From positions 61,119-125,118 of the forward strand of contig CALXES010000005.1 of the NCBI GenBank assembly GCA_944387385.1: a stretch of 64,000 bases of DNA, given 5' to 3'. The stretch is from an uncultured Clostridia bacterium (lineage in GTDB: Bacteria > Bacillota > Clostridia > TANB77 > CAG-465). Of this stretch, positions 24,398 to 35,130 are shown piece after piece (positions within the stretch are counted from its first letter, which is position 1; each line of letters opens with the position of its first letter). The notes under the pieces are model-generated. The model was not told where the DNA came from. It did not search any database and saw only the letters and a list, made by a program, of their open reading frames with translations. The position numbers were made by a program, and so were the translations under genes.

Positions 24398-24426
24398 TTG
24401 ACAGCTAAAATTTACTTAGATATAAT
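24398..24426 (+). promoter_or_regulatory. Promoter of the Y-family polymerase gene
   Basis: TTGACA, 17 bp, TATAAT. No obvious LexA-type (Cheo) box GAACN4GTTC is seen near it. Confidence 0.8.
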
Positions 24427-24446
24427 AATGTTGGTGGTGAGATGAT

Positions 24447-25658
24447 ATGAGAGCTATTTTACACTGTGATTTGAATAATTTTTTTGCATCTGTTGAAATG
24501 TTAACTAAACCAGAGCTTAGAAATGTTCCAATGGCAGTTTCAGGGGATCCAAATAAAAGACATGGCATTATTCTTGCTAAAAATCAGATTGCAAGAAAAT
24601 ATGGGATTTATACTCCAGAAACAGTGTATTCGGCTCTAAAAAAATGTCCAAATTTAGTATTAGTTAAACCTCATTATGAAGAATATGTTAAGTATTCCAA
24701 ATTGGTAAACATTATATATCAAAAATATACGGATAGAGTAGAAAAATTTAGCATAGATGAATCTTTTTTAGATGTAACAGAAAGTATATCAATTTTTGGT
24801 AGTCCGTATGAAATAGCATATAAAATAAAAGAAGAAATTAAATCAAAATATAATCTTACAATTTCTGTTGGAGTTTCTTTTAATAAGACCTTTGCAAAGC
24901 TTGGAAGTGATTTGAAAAAGCCAGATGCAATAACAGTTCTAGATTATGATAATTACAAGGAAAAAGTATATAACTTACCGGTTAACATGTTATTATATGT
25001 TGGAAAAAATACAACAACAAAATTAAATAAACTTGGTATCAAGACTATTGGAGATTTAGCATTGAGTAATAAATATAGAATCGTAAAGCATTTGGGAAAA
25101 CTAGGAGAACAAATACATAATCATGCAAATGGTATAGATAATGATCCTGTCAAATTTTATTATGAAAAAGAAGAAAGGAAAAGTATTAGCAAAGGAATAA
25201 CCTTTGAATCAGATATATCTGATATTATTGTATTAGAAAAAGAATTTATTAGACTTACTAGTGATGTAACTTTTTTGCTTAGAAAAAATAATATGAAAGC
25301 TAGTGTTGTATCTATAATTTTTAAAGATGCTATGTTTATTTCATCATCAAGGCAAAAGAAAATAAATTATACAAATTCTTTTGATGATATATGCAAAAAT
25401 GTTATAGAACTAATAAGAGAGAATTATAAAAATGGTGTAGCAATTAGATATATATGTGTTGGAGTTTCTGGATTAAAACCAAAAAGTGACAATGAGCAAA
25501 TAGATTTATTTAACATGCTAGAAGAAGATACAAAAAAGGTGAGAGATTGTAAAAATAAAGAAAAAGCAACACAAGTAATGGATAAATTAAAAGAAGTTTA
25601 TGGTAATAAAATAGATTATGCAAGTACAATAAGTATAAAAAATAGTAAGCCCCTTTAA
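24447..25658 (+). CDS. dinB: Y-family DNA polymerase IV (DinB-like)
   Basis: Error-prone translesion polymerase. 403 residues. Catalytic metal residues are in LHCDLNNFFASVE (about 5-17) and FSIDESFLDV (about 103-112), the Y-family landmarks. A helix-hairpin-helix-like stretch, NKLGIKTIGDLA, is at about 193-204. Near the C-terminus EQIDLF (about 351-356) fits the sliding-clamp-binding consensus QxxLF. It sits behind a consensus promoter and before a terminator, on its own. Confidence 0.93.
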   Translation: MRAILHCDLNNFFASVEMLTKPELRNVPMAVSGDPNKRHGIILAKNQIARKYGIYTPETVYSALKKCPNLVLVKPHYEEYVKYSKLVNIIYQKYTDRVEKFSIDESFLDVTESISIFGSPYEIAYKIKEEIKSKYNLTISVGVSFNKTFAKLGSDLKKPDAITVLDYDNYKEKVYNLPVNMLLYVGKNTTTKLNKLGIKTIGDLALSNKYRIVKHLGKLGEQIHNHANGIDNDPVKFYYEKEERKSISKGITFESDISDIIVLEKEFIRLTSDVTFLLRKNNMKASVVSIIFKDAMFISSSRQKKINYTNSFDDICKNVIELIRENYKNGVAIRYICVGVSGLKPKSDNEQIDLFNMLEEDTKKVRDCKNKEKATQVMDKLKEVYGNKIDYASTISIKNSKPL

Positions 25659-25673
25659 CAGGGGCTTATTTTT
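25646..25673. terminator. Terminator between convergent dinB and porB
   Basis: AAGCCCCT-TTAAC-AGGGGCTT followed by ATTTTT. Unusually GC-rich for this window. Confidence 0.85.
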
Positions 25674-26625
25674 AGTCTTCTTTTTTATTAGTGATTTCTT
25701 CCATCATAAGTAGATAATTCCATTTATCATCTATTTCTTTTTGAAGTTCATCAATCATCCATTCATTACCTGGTTTAAACATATGCTTAAATCTCTTTTG
25801 AGTTTTTATAAACTCAGTAACTGGAAGTTTTTTAGCTGGTTTAAAGTTTATTTTATATACACCATTTTCAACTTCATAAAGAGGCCAGAAACATGTCATA
25901 ACTGCTAATTTTTCAATTTCAGCTAAGTCTTCTGAAGGATATCCCCATCCTCTTGGACAAGGAGAAAATGCAGCTATGAATGTAGGGCCTTCAGTATATA
26001 TTGCTTTTTCAGCTTTTGTATATATATCACTTAAATTTCCAAATAGTGCAGTTTGTGCAACATATGGAAGATTATGTTTAACCATAATTTCAGTTAAATC
26101 TTTTCTCTTTTGTGTTTTACCTGGTAAAACTTTTCCGGCAGGAGAAGTTGTTGTATCAGCAAAATGTGGAGTAGAAGATGAACGTTGTGTACCAGTATTC
26201 ATATATGCTCCATTATCATAGCATACATAAGTAATGTCATGTCCTCTTTCCATAGCACCAGATAGTGATTGAAGTCCAATATCTAAAGTACCTCCGTCAC
26301 CACCAATTGCAATAAATTTTGTTGTCTTTTTTACTTTACCAGCTCTTTTTAAAGCATTATAAGTTTTTTCTGCACCTGAAAGAGTAGCAGAAGCACATTC
26401 AAATGCTGTATGTATAAATGATACATTTTTCCAAGAAGTATATGGATAAATACAACTTGAAACTTCTAAACATCCTGTTGCACAAGAAATAACAGCATTA
26501 TCTTCTGGTTTTAAAGCTCTTAATATGTTTCTTACAGCTGGAGGAGCACCACATCCAGCACACATTCTATGACCAGAAGTAAATCTAGATTCTTTTGCAA
26601 CTACATCTTTTAAATTATATGCCAT
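25672..26625 (-). CDS. porB: 2-oxoacid (probably pyruvate):ferredoxin oxidoreductase, beta subunit
   Basis: Thiamine-diphosphate-binding catalytic subunit of the four-subunit enzyme that oxidises pyruvate to acetyl-CoA and reduces ferredoxin. 317 residues. Conserved N-terminal HRMCAGCGAP (about 19-28) and CATGCLEV (about 48-55) hold iron-sulfur ligands. The thiamine motif is GGDGGTLDIG (about 108-117) with downstream NGAYMNTGTQRS (about 138-149). Last gene of the porC-porD-porA-porB operon; start behind AGGAGG. Pyruvate is preferred from overall similarity, but isovalerate-type enzymes are close relatives. Confidence 0.93.
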   Translation of the reverse strand: MAYNLKDVVAKESRFTSGHRMCAGCGAPPAVRNILRALKPEDNAVISCATGCLEVSSCIYPYTSWKNVSFIHTAFECASATLSGAEKTYNALKRAGKVKKTTKFIAIGGDGGTLDIGLQSLSGAMERGHDITYVCYDNGAYMNTGTQRSSSTPHFADTTTSPAGKVLPGKTQKRKDLTEIMVKHNLPYVAQTALFGNLSDIYTKAEKAIYTEGPTFIAAFSPCPRGWGYPSEDLAEIEKLAVMTCFWPLYEVENGVYKINFKPAKKLPVTEFIKTQKRFKHMFKPGNEWMIDELQKEIDDKWNYLLMMEEITNKKED

Positions 26626-26637
26626 TTGTAATACCTC

Positions 26638-27813
26638 CTAATTATCATATCCTAAATAGTAAGTTGTTTTTTCAACACTACCATTTTTAGCAATTTCATT
26701 TAATTTTTTATATACAGAAACTATATCATCTACTTTGACATCAACTCCGCCAAGGCCATAAATATAATTTATAGTTGGAACTTTAAGTCCTTTTGAATAC
26801 ATAGCAGAAGTTATTTCTGTAAATAATGGAGCAGCATATCCATTGACGCTGTCACATTTATCCATTATAGCTAAAGCTTTTAGATTTTTTAGTTCGTCTG
26901 GAAGTTCACTATATGGAAGAGGTCTAAATACTCTAGGTTTAATAAGTCCTGCTTTTACTCCTGATTTTCTTAATTCATCTACTGCATCTTTGGCAGTACC
27001 AGCACTAGAATTTAAAACAATTATACCAAGCTCTGCGTCATCGATTCCATATTTTTCATATAGATCGTATTTTCTACCAGTTAATTTATAGAATTCTTCT
27101 GATACTTCTTTAATTATATCCTTTGCGCCTCTCATAGCATCTGCAAGTTGTTTTCTATGTTCAAAATAATATTTTTGTAAGTCCATAGGCCCCATAGAAA
27201 TATTTCTTTCATCATCTAGTAAATATTGTGTAGGTTTTCTTTCACCAACAAATTTTTTTACATCTTCTGTTTCAATTAGCATTATGTTTTCTACAGAGTG
27301 TGATGTAATAAATCCATCATAGCATACCATAACAGGTAAGTTTGCTTTTTCAGCAATTTTTACTGCCATAATTACGTTATCATATGCTTCTTGATTATTT
27401 TCACAATATAGTTGAATAAATCCAGCATCTCTAACACCCATAGAATCTGAATGATCGTTATGAATATTTAGAGGAGCAGATAGAGCTCTATTACCACAAA
27501 TTAATGTTATAGGAAGTCTCATTCCAGCAGCAACATAAAGCATCTCAAACATATATGCAAGTCCTTGAGATGATGTAGCACTCATAACTCTACCACCAGC
27601 GGCAGATGCACCAATACAAGCACTCATAGCACTATGTTCGCTTTCTACTGCAATAAATTCTGTTGTTACATCACCATTTGCAACAAAGTTTGAAAAGTAC
27701 TGTGGTACTTCTGTAGATGGTGTAATAGGGTATGCAGCAACAGTGTCTGGATTTATTTGTTTCATAGCTGTAGCAACAGCTTCATTACCACTTAATCTTT
27801 CTCTAATAGCCAT
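26638..27813 (-). CDS. porA: 2-oxoacid (probably pyruvate):ferredoxin oxidoreductase, alpha subunit
   Basis: 391 residues. The N-terminal domain carries the family motif AAYPITPSTEVPQYF (about 26-40), then EFIAVESEHSAMSACIGA and RVMSATSSQGLAYMFEMLY. This is the pyrimidine-binding half of the thiamine site. The C-terminal part has VLNSSAGTAKD and KPRVFRPLP motifs of domain II. 12 bases before porB, 10 after porD, each with its own AGGAGG-like site. Confidence 0.93.
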   Translation of the reverse strand: MAIRERLSGNEAVATAMKQINPDTVAAYPITPSTEVPQYFSNFVANGDVTTEFIAVESEHSAMSACIGASAAGGRVMSATSSQGLAYMFEMLYVAAGMRLPITLICGNRALSAPLNIHNDHSDSMGVRDAGFIQLYCENNQEAYDNVIMAVKIAEKANLPVMVCYDGFITSHSVENIMLIETEDVKKFVGERKPTQYLLDDERNISMGPMDLQKYYFEHRKQLADAMRGAKDIIKEVSEEFYKLTGRKYDLYEKYGIDDAELGIIVLNSSAGTAKDAVDELRKSGVKAGLIKPRVFRPLPYSELPDELKNLKALAIMDKCDSVNGYAAPLFTEITSAMYSKGLKVPTINYIYGLGGVDVKVDDIVSVYKKLNEIAKNGSVEKTTYYLGYDN

Positions 27814-27823
27814 AATTTCCTCC

Positions 27824-28087
27824 TTATTCTTTAGATTTCATTTCTATTGCTTTAAATGGGCATACTTTAGAGCAAACGCCACATCCTTTACAATAATCTA
27901 AATCTATTCCTTCTAATATTCCGTCTTTATGTCTTATACAGTCTTCAGGACAATATCCAACACAAAACATACAGTTTTTACATTTTTCTTTTGAATGTAC
28001 AGGATATTTATTTTTCCAAGAACCAGTTTTAAATTCAACTGAGTTTCCATCTTTTAAAATATTTCCGCCAAATCCAATTTCACCCAT
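27824..28087 (-). CDS. porD: 2-oxoacid:ferredoxin oxidoreductase, delta (ferredoxin) subunit
   Basis: 87 residues with two 4Fe-4S motifs, CKNCMFCVGYCPEDC (about 36-50) and CKGCGVCSKVCP (about 67-78), relaying electrons from the thiamine site to ferredoxin. The start codon overlaps the porC stop by one base (TAATG), implying tight translational coupling. Confidence 0.94.
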   Translation of the reverse strand: MGEIGFGGNILKDGNSVEFKTGSWKNKYPVHSKEKCKNCMFCVGYCPEDCIRHKDGILEGIDLDYCKGCGVCSKVCPFKAIEMKSKE

Positions 28088-28662
28088 TATTCATTACCTC
28101 CTGAAACTTCATCGTAAGCTCTTTCTACAGCTTTCATATTTGGTTCAATTACCTCGGGTTTTCTTGCAAACTTATGTTTGAAAGATTCCTTCATATCACT
28201 TAGTAGTTCTTCTTTTGTCATTATCCCTGTTATTTTTACTATTGCAGAAAGCATTGCAGTATTAGGAAAATTAGCTTTTATACATTCCATACTTATTTTA
28301 GTAGCATCTATAGTATAAATTTTTCCTTTGTATCCATTTAAATATTGTATTAATTGCTCAGGTCTTTTATTTGTGTTTATTAAAATAGCTCCACTATCTT
28401 TTAGACCATTAGTTACATCAACTGTCTCAATAAGTGTGTCATCAACTACAACAACATAATCTGGTTCATAAATGTTTGAGTGAACTCTAATTGGTGTATC
28501 ACTGATTCTGTTATATGCAGTTATTGGTGCACCCATTCTTTCTGGACCATATTCAGGAAATCCTTGAATATATTTTCCAGTGTTAAATGCTGCATCAGCA
28601 AGAAGTAAAGATGCAGTTTTGGCACCTTGACCACCACGTCCATGCCATCTAATTTCAATCAT
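28087..28662 (-). CDS. porC: 2-oxoacid:ferredoxin oxidoreductase, gamma subunit
   Basis: 191 residues. The N-terminal block RWHGRGGQGAKTASLLLADA (about 4-23) and PEYGPERMGAPITAYNRIS (about 36-54) are diagnostic of the gamma subunit, which binds coenzyme A. First gene of the operon; start behind AAAGGAGG, with a consensus promoter 52-80 bases upstream. Confidence 0.93.
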   Translation of the reverse strand: MIEIRWHGRGGQGAKTASLLLADAAFNTGKYIQGFPEYGPERMGAPITAYNRISDTPIRVHSNIYEPDYVVVVDDTLIETVDVTNGLKDSGAILINTNKRPEQLIQYLNGYKGKIYTIDATKISMECIKANFPNTAMLSAIVKITGIMTKEELLSDMKESFKHKFARKPEVIEPNMKAVERAYDEVSGGNE

Positions 28663-28713
28663 AAAAAAGCCTCCTTTATTTTTAATATAATTTAATATAT
28701 TAATACTTCTTTA

Positions 28714-28742
28714 AGTATATACTTAAAATTTTTAAAAGTCAA
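28714..28742 (-). promoter_or_regulatory. Promoter of the porCDAB operon
   Basis: Minus strand: TTGACT (28742-28737), 17 bp, TATACT (28719-28714). Confidence 0.75.
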
Positions 28743-28782
28743 GGAATTGTAAGGAGTAGAAGAGATTAAATAAATAAAAAAA

Positions 28783-28811
28783 TAACTGCCAAAAACTTTA
28801 TTTGGCAGTTA
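28783..28811. terminator. Terminator of the collagen-like gene
   Basis: TAACTGCCAAA and TTTGGCAGTTA form a perfect 11-bp stem. On the minus strand T-rich sequence follows. Confidence 0.8.
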
Positions 28812-28827
28812 TAAAAATAGAATAGTT

Positions 28828-30156
28828 TTAAGCTATTTTTGTAATTGTTATACTTGAATTTGTATAAGAAATATTAGCATTAGAGTTAATAAGTCTTAAT
28901 ACTTGGTTTGCAGTAGCAGTAATTATTGCACTACCAGATAGTGGTACTGAAGTACCTGTAGCAGATATTGTAGCAGTAGCAGTAGATCCACCAACAGTAG
29001 CACCATCTAAAGTTAATGAAGTTGTAGCTGTTTCTGGATATGATGCAGTACCAGATCCAGCTGCAGTTGTACTATAAGTTACAAGATAAGTACCTGGTTC
29101 TGTTAGAGTAAAGTCTCCAGTACTTGGTGTATGTGTAATACCTGTTCCAACAGTACCTTGATTTGTGTCAAAAGTTAATGCAGTACTTGCACCAGGTTCT
29201 TGAGCTGAGTCATTTGTTGCATTTAAAGCTTCGGTTACAGTTGTAGCTCCAGTAGGTCCAGTAGGCCCTGTTGCACCTTGAGTACCAGCAGTTCCTTGAG
29301 CACCAGTAGCACCTTGTGGAATAGTAAAGTTTAATACTACATTATCTGCTGTACCAGCATTTGTAACACTAGCTTGAGTACCGGGATTACCAGTACTTGT
29401 AGTTCCAACAGTTACTGTAGTAGAAGCTCCAGTAGGACCGGTAGGACCAGTTGCTCCAGTTGCACCTGTAGCTCCAGCAGTTCCTTGAGTTCCAGTAGTA
29501 CCTTGTGGAATAGTAAAGTTTAATATAGCGTTAGTTGGAGTACCTACATTTGTAACACTTGCCTGAGTACCAGGATTACCAGTAGTTGTAGTTCCAACAG
29601 TTACTGTAGTAGAAGCTCCGGTAGGTCCTGTAGGACCAGTTGCCCCAGTAGCTCCAGTAGGCCCAGTAGGACCGGTTGCTCCTGTTGCTCCAGTAACACC
29701 AGTAGCTCCTTGGGGTATTGTAAAGTTTAATAGTAAATTTTCAGGAGTACCAGCATTTGTAACACTAGCTTGAGTACCAGGAGTGCCAGTAGTTGTAGTT
29801 CCAACTGCTACAGTAGTAGAAGTACCAGTAGGACCAGTTGCTCCAGTTGCACCTGTAGCACCAGTAGCTCCAGTACCTGCAGGTCCAGTGGCTCCTGTAG
29901 CCCCAGTAGCTCCGGTTACACCTTGAGGTCCTTGAGGTCCAGCAGGTCCTTGAGGTCCGGCAGGTCCTTGTACACCTTGAGGTCCTTTAGGCCCAGTAAC
30001 ACCAGTGGCTCCTTGACGTCCTTGTACACCTTGAAATCCTTGAGGTCCTTGAGGTCCAGTTGGTCCAGTAGGCCCTGGAATACAACAAGGTGTAACGGTT
30101 GGTTTACATCCGTTACAATTATTGCAACAAGATGAACAATTTGAATTTGAAATCAT
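28828..30156 (-). CDS. Collagen-like exosporium-type surface protein (BclA-like)
   Basis: 442 residues. A Cys-rich N-terminus ([12 protein letters not shown], residues 6-17) precedes a Gly-X-Y collagen domain rich in Gly-Pro-Thr, Gly-Pro-Gln and Gly-Ala-Thr (from about residue 28). The collagen is interrupted by three near-identical spacer modules, each ending LNFTIPQG. The last 140 residues are a beta-rich globular domain resembling the BclA jelly-roll tip. Such proteins form hair-like filaments on spores or cells, and Thr residues in Gly-X-Thr triplets are typical glycosylation sites. There is no signal peptide, consistent with spore-surface assembly from the mother cell. Upstream lie a second collagen-like gene and a glycosyltransferase on the same strand. 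Confidence 0.9.
   Translation of the reverse strand: MISNSNCSSCCNNCNGCKPTVTPCCIPGPTGPTGPQGPQGFQGVQGRQGATGVTGPKGPQGVQGPAGPQGPAGPQGPQGVTGATGATGATGPAGTGATGATGATGATGPTGTSTTVAVGTTTTGTPGTQASVTNAGTPENLLLNFTIPQGATGVTGATGATGPTGPTGATGATGPTGPTGASTTVTVGTTTTGNPGTQASVTNVGTPTNAILNFTIPQGTTGTQGTAGATGATGATGPTGPTGASTTVTVGTTSTGNPGTQASVTNAGTADNVVLNFTIPQGATGAQGTAGTQGATGPTGPTGATTVTEALNATNDSAQEPGASTALTFDTNQGTVGTGITHTPSTGDFTLTEPGTYLVTYSTTAAGSGTASYPETATTSLTLDGATVGGSTATATISATGTSVPLSGSAIITATANQVLRLINSNANISYTNSSITITKIA
29310..29825 (-). repeat. Three tandem spacer modules within the collagen-like gene
   Basis: Each module encodes about 37 residues ([20 protein letters not shown]... ending NFTIPQG) followed by Gly-X-Y triplets, at a period of about 195 bp. 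Copies differ at a few positions. Repeats of this kind are prone to copy-number change. Confidence 0.75.
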
Positions 30157-30229
30157 ATAAAATCCTCCTTTTACTGAGCATATAGCTCTATAATAATGTA
30201 TGTTTTTTACTAAAAAATGTGATTAAATT

Positions 30230-30262
30230 TAAAAAAGATGTTTAGGTATATAACCTAAACAC
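30230..30262 (-). terminator. Terminator between the two collagen-like genes
   Basis: GTTTAGGT (30260-30253 on the minus strand) pairs with ACCTAAAC (30247-30240), with ATCTTTTTT following on the minus strand. Confidence 0.7.
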
Positions 30263-30272
30263 CTTTTAATAA

Positions 30273-31100
<828 letters not shown>

Positions 31101-31117
31101 AAAATAAATCTCCTTCT

Positions 31118-31134
31118 AGAGCTTTTAGCTCTAC
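31118..31134 (-). promoter_or_regulatory. Short hairpin just upstream of the BclB-like ribosome binding site
   Basis: A 7-bp perfect stem (TAGAGCT-AAA-AGCTCTA on the minus strand) sits directly before AAGGAG. A related hairpin (GAGC-TATAT-GCTC, 30188-30176) precedes the ribosome binding site of the other collagen-like gene. This may stabilise the message 5' end or set translation. Confidence 0.45.
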
Positions 31135-31146
31135 AATACTATATGA

Positions 31147-32232
31147 TTATTGGACAAGGTTTGTTAATCTTTTTTTAAAATATTCTTTATTATTTAAAAA
31201 TTCAGGACTATTTGGCTTAAATTTACCAGCAAGTTCATTATATTTATATGCTGTTTTTAAGTCTCCTAATTTATCATAACAAACACAAAGATTTATATAT
31301 GGAATAAAGTTATAATAATCCAGTAATACAAATCCACCACTTTTTAAGTTAGGCGAAATTTGTATTGATTGCTTAAACCAATATATAGCTTGATAATATT
31401 TAGATTTACTTATAAAAAATAGTCCTATTGTTGTACAAATTTCAGCTCTGGGAGTATCAAACTCAAATGATTTAAATAATGATGATAAATACATATCTTC
31501 TTTATTTATTTGTAAGTAACAATTTGCAAGATCAAGACATGCATTTATTTTATTTTCTATCCATGCATTTTCTTCATTTAAAAAGCTTTCTAATTTTTTT
31601 ATAGCTTTTTGATATTCTTGATTGTACATTAGTTCTCTTGCATAGTAATATTTTTGTCTACAATCTAGAGGTATATTTTTAGATATCATATCCTCAAATA
31701 TATCTAAATTCCTTCTGCTATAAGATTCCTTTTCTTTTTTATGAGTAATACAAATGTCACTGTATTTTATATTTCCAGTAGGTTCAATTACCTCATGTAT
31801 AGGACTTTTCCAAGTAAAGTTTTTAGATGTCTTTAATAGTCTTTCTCTATAATATGCAAAGTTTACATTACCATTTTCATCAAAACCAACGTTATATTTC
31901 ATCATTACAATATCTATACTAGAATCTAGAGTTTCTTTTAATTTTAAAAATTTTTTTCTATCTTCTTCTAAAATTACATCATCAGCATCTAGCCATAGTG
32001 TATAGTCCATATTAGCTTTAGAAAACGAGTAATTTCTTGCTTTTGAAAAGTCATTTACCCATTTGAAGTCATAAACTTTATTTGTATATCTTTTTGCTAT
32101 ATCTTTTGTTTTATCTGTAGAACCAGTATCTACAATGATAATTTCATCTGCAATATCTTTTACTGAAGATAAGCATCTATCTAATACTTGTTCCTCATTT
32201 TTTACTATCATGCATAAGCTAATTTTAATCAT
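31147..32232 (-). CDS. Family 2 glycosyltransferase with C-terminal TPR repeats
   Basis: 361 residues. The GT-A domain begins ISLCMIVKNEEQVLDRCL (residues 3-20), with IIIVDTGSTDKT (about 32-43) and the metal-binding DxD in LWLDADD (about 78-84). The C-terminal half, from about 200, reads as TPR-like helix pairs. This architecture is typical of SunS-like protein glycosyltransferases that often sit beside collagen-like surface proteins. The gene is the first of a minus-strand cluster with the two collagen-like genes, so these are its likely substrates. Start behind AAAGGAGG. Confidence 0.87.
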   Translation of the reverse strand: MIKISLCMIVKNEEQVLDRCLSSVKDIADEIIIVDTGSTDKTKDIAKRYTNKVYDFKWVNDFSKARNYSFSKANMDYTLWLDADDVILEEDRKKFLKLKETLDSSIDIVMMKYNVGFDENGNVNFAYYRERLLKTSKNFTWKSPIHEVIEPTGNIKYSDICITHKKEKESYSRRNLDIFEDMISKNIPLDCRQKYYYARELMYNQEYQKAIKKLESFLNEENAWIENKINACLDLANCYLQINKEDMYLSSLFKSFEFDTPRAEICTTIGLFFISKSKYYQAIYWFKQSIQISPNLKSGGFVLLDYYNFIPYINLCVCYDKLGDLKTAYKYNELAGKFKPNSPEFLNNKEYFKKRLTNLVQ

Positions 32233-32326
32233 AAAAACCTCCTTTTAGAGTATATGACAAATTTAGCTATATAGTTAATTATTCAAAATGTTGATAAAAA
32301 CTTAATATTAAATATAATCTATTTCT

Positions 32327-34432
32327 ATGAAACCTAAGAAAATAGTTTTATTCTTATTTATAATTTTAGTGATTAGAAGTGTATATGTTATATATTTATA
32401 TAATTTTAAGTATGAGGTTTGGGAAAATATTATTATAACAGTAGATATAATGCAAATAGAAAAAAGAACAGATGAAGCAGTAACATATATAGTAAAGTAT
32501 AACGGAGATAAGTTTTTGCTGTATATTAAGGATAATAATGTATATAACTACGGGGATAGGTTAAAAATACTTTGCAGTAATTTTGATAATAAAAAATATA
32601 ATAATCCCTTTGAATTTAATTATAAAATGTATTTAAATTCAAATTGTTTAGTGTCAAGATTATATTGTATAAAAGTAATTGATAAAGAAAAATTTGGTAT
32701 TTTAGGAATAGATTTTATACATAAACTAAGAGATAAAATCTCTATAAATATAGATGATAAAATGAATAGTAAATATTCAAATATTTTTAAGAGTATTGTA
32801 TATGGTGATGATACGTATTTAGAAGATGACACAGAAAAAATGTTTACTAGTATTGGACTTGGACATATCTTGTGTGTATCTGGTGGACAAATTGTATACT
32901 TATTACTTGCCTTTGAGAATATGACAAACAGTAAGAAAAATAATGTCATAAAATGCATTTTATTATTTTATTTTTATATTATTTCATTATTTAATGTGTC
33001 ACTTTTAAGAGCAATAATTATGTATATACTAAAACTAATATATAAAAATAGTGGTTTTTTTAAAAGATGGATTATTACAGCTATTATTATTTTAATTATT
33101 AATCCATATTATATATTAAATATATCAATTATTTTCTCATTTTTGTCTGTTTTAAGCATGTATATTTTTAACTCTCAAATTGAATCTAAAATATATGCTG
33201 TAGCAAAAATAAAGAGTAGAGGTGTAGTAAAAGAAATCATTGAAAATATTTCAATGACAATAAGTTCACAAATTTTAATAGTTCCATTTCAAATATATTA
33301 TTTTGGTGTTTTTCCATTAATTAGTGTTTTTTCTAATGTATTCATTTGTTTTACATTAAATATATTAATGATATTTAGTTTTAATTTATTTATAATGTTT
33401 TTTATTCCTATAATTTCTGATATTTTAATTATAATTTGTAGATATATAATGTATTTTTTTATTTTTCAAATTGAAATTTTAGATAAAGTTAATTATTTTA
33501 ATATTAGTTTACCTAAATTATCTATTTTAGTTTTTGTAGCATACTATTCTTTAATTTTAATATATCTTTATAGTAAAAAAATAATTTTAATTTCTTGGAG
33601 GAGAAGAGCGCTATTAAAGAGGATATTAAGTATACTAAAAATATTATGTATAATTTATATCTTTTTTTGGTACATATACGTTATGTATTTTGAAAAATAC
33701 GTTATTTTCTTTAATGTGGGTCAAGGAAATATGGCTTTAATACATAGTAATAATGTAAATGTAATAATAGATATTGGCTCTACTAAAAATGGAAATGCTG
33801 GATATATTATGAGTAGTTTTTTAAAAGCTAAAAATATAAAGAAAATAGATATAATTTTACTTACTCATATGCATGATGATCATGTAAATGGAATAGAAAA
33901 TTTAATTGAAAATAATATAAAAATAAATAGAATAGGATATGTTAATTTAAAGGTAAAGACCAATTTATATAATAAAGTAAATAATATAATTAAGAATAAT
34001 AATATTTCTAAATTAGAGCTTGCTTTTTTGGATAAAATAGAAATAGGAGATATACAGATTGAAATATTAAATAATGAAAATATAATATTAGATGAAGATA
34101 TAGAAAATGCTAATTCTACAATTTATCTTGTTAAGTTTAAAAATAAAGATATGTTATTTATGGGAGACTCAACCAAAAAAACAGAACAGGATCTTTTGAA
34201 AAATATGGATGTAAATAAATTGTCTAGTATAGATATATTACAAGTATCACATCATGGCTCAAAGACTTCAAGCGATCAAGAGTTTTTATCTAAAATGTCA
34301 GAAAATACTATAGCTATTATTTCAGCAGAAAAAGAAGCTTATGGTCATCCTGACAGTAGTGTTATAGAGTTATTAAATAAATATAATTTTAAAATTTATA
34401 TAACAGAAAAAAATGGAGCAATTAAGTTTTAA
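32327..34432 (+). CDS. comEC: ComEC/Rec2 family DNA uptake channel protein
   Basis: Polytopic membrane protein that carries one strand of transforming DNA across the membrane. 701 residues. A short N-terminal soluble OB-like part (about 30-125) is followed by the competence core with about eight helices, including GLGHILCVSGGQIVYLLLAF (about 176-195). A C-terminal metallo-beta-lactamase-like domain has FNVGQGNMALIHS (about 464-476), LLTHMHDDHVNGIE (about 508-521) and VSHHGSKTSS. No good ribosome binding site precedes the ATG. No comEA is adjacent; the other competence genes are outside the window. Confidence 0.92.
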   Translation: MKPKKIVLFLFIILVIRSVYVIYLYNFKYEVWENIIITVDIMQIEKRTDEAVTYIVKYNGDKFLLYIKDNNVYNYGDRLKILCSNFDNKKYNNPFEFNYKMYLNSNCLVSRLYCIKVIDKEKFGILGIDFIHKLRDKISINIDDKMNSKYSNIFKSIVYGDDTYLEDDTEKMFTSIGLGHILCVSGGQIVYLLLAFENMTNSKKNNVIKCILLFYFYIISLFNVSLLRAIIMYILKLIYKNSGFFKRWIITAIIILIINPYYILNISIIFSFLSVLSMYIFNSQIESKIYAVAKIKSRGVVKEIIENISMTISSQILIVPFQIYYFGVFPLISVFSNVFICFTLNILMIFSFNLFIMFFIPIISDILIIICRYIMYFFIFQIEILDKVNYFNISLPKLSILVFVAYYSLILIYLYSKKIILISWRRRALLKRILSILKILCIIYIFFWYIYVMYFEKYVIFFNVGQGNMALIHSNNVNVIIDIGSTKNGNAGYIMSSFLKAKNIKKIDIILLTHMHDDHVNGIENLIENNIKINRIGYVNLKVKTNLYNKVNNIIKNNNISKLELAFLDKIEIGDIQIEILNNENIILDEDIENANSTIYLVKFKNKDMLFMGDSTKKTEQDLLKNMDVNKLSSIDILQVSHHGSKTSSDQEFLSKMSENTIAIISAEKEAYGHPDSSVIELLNKYNFKIYITEKNGAIKF

Positions 34433-34481
34433 AATGTATATTATATATAAATGTGTAAAACATATTTATATAGGTGATAGT

Positions 34482-35081
34482 ATGATAGATATAAAAGAAA
34501 AGATATTATATTGTTTAGCTCTTGTAGTGTTATTGTTTATTGGGATTGGTGTGGGATACATTAAAACAGTTTCTTTGGATAGTCTAAATATAGATAATAC
34601 TAGTGCTATTGAATTTGCAGACAATTATGATTTAGTTACAGATAAGGGACTTTTAATAACTGCTTCAACTAAGACTTATGATATAACAGTAGTTTATGAA
34701 GATAACTATACTGTATGTAACGAGAGCGTAGTAACAAGTAAAGTAGAATATGGAACTACTATGGATAAGGTAAAAGAAGAAGAGAAAAGTTACCAAGAAG
34801 AAAAGGGACTAATTTATGATATAAAATCAGAAACTGAAGATAAAATAGTGTATTCTAGAAATATTAACGAAAATTGTCCAAATCATTTTAAGGTAATTCT
34901 TGAAGATAATAAAATAAATGTATACTCAATTCAAGGTGAAAACAAAAGTACTTTAGTTATGACTGTCAAAGATGTTAATATAAACAATTTAAGAAAAGAG
35001 CTAAAAGAAATGATAGAAAAAGGTACGTATATTAATTCAAAAGAAGAACTTAATAGATTTATTGAAGATTTAGAAAGTTAA
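34482..35081 (+). CDS. Unknown membrane-anchored extracellular protein
   Basis: 199 residues from ATG 34482, which follows TAGGTGATAG; the frame is open back to 34413 but overlaps comEC. One helix at about 7-27 (LYCLALVVLLFIGIGVGYI region) leads to an extracellular, acidic domain of about 170 residues with a Cys in each half (VCNESV and NENCPNHF). Probably co-transcribed with comEC and with the similar gene at 35131. Family not recognised. Confidence 0.75.
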   Translation: MIDIKEKILYCLALVVLLFIGIGVGYIKTVSLDSLNIDNTSAIEFADNYDLVTDKGLLITASTKTYDITVVYEDNYTVCNESVVTSKVEYGTTMDKVKEEEKSYQEEKGLIYDIKSETEDKIVYSRNINENCPNHFKVILEDNKINVYSIQGENKSTLVMTVKDVNINNLRKELKEMIEKGTYINSKEELNRFIEDLES

Positions 35082-35130
35082 TATTGAAAATTATTCTGGG
35101 TTATGTTAAGCTAAAATTAGGAGGGGTTAT

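Noticed and set aside
29770..30135. 121-codon plus-strand Ser/Arg-rich ORF opposite the collagen-like gene
   Set aside because: An artefact of the triplet repeat: antisense of Gly-X-Y codons stays open in several frames.
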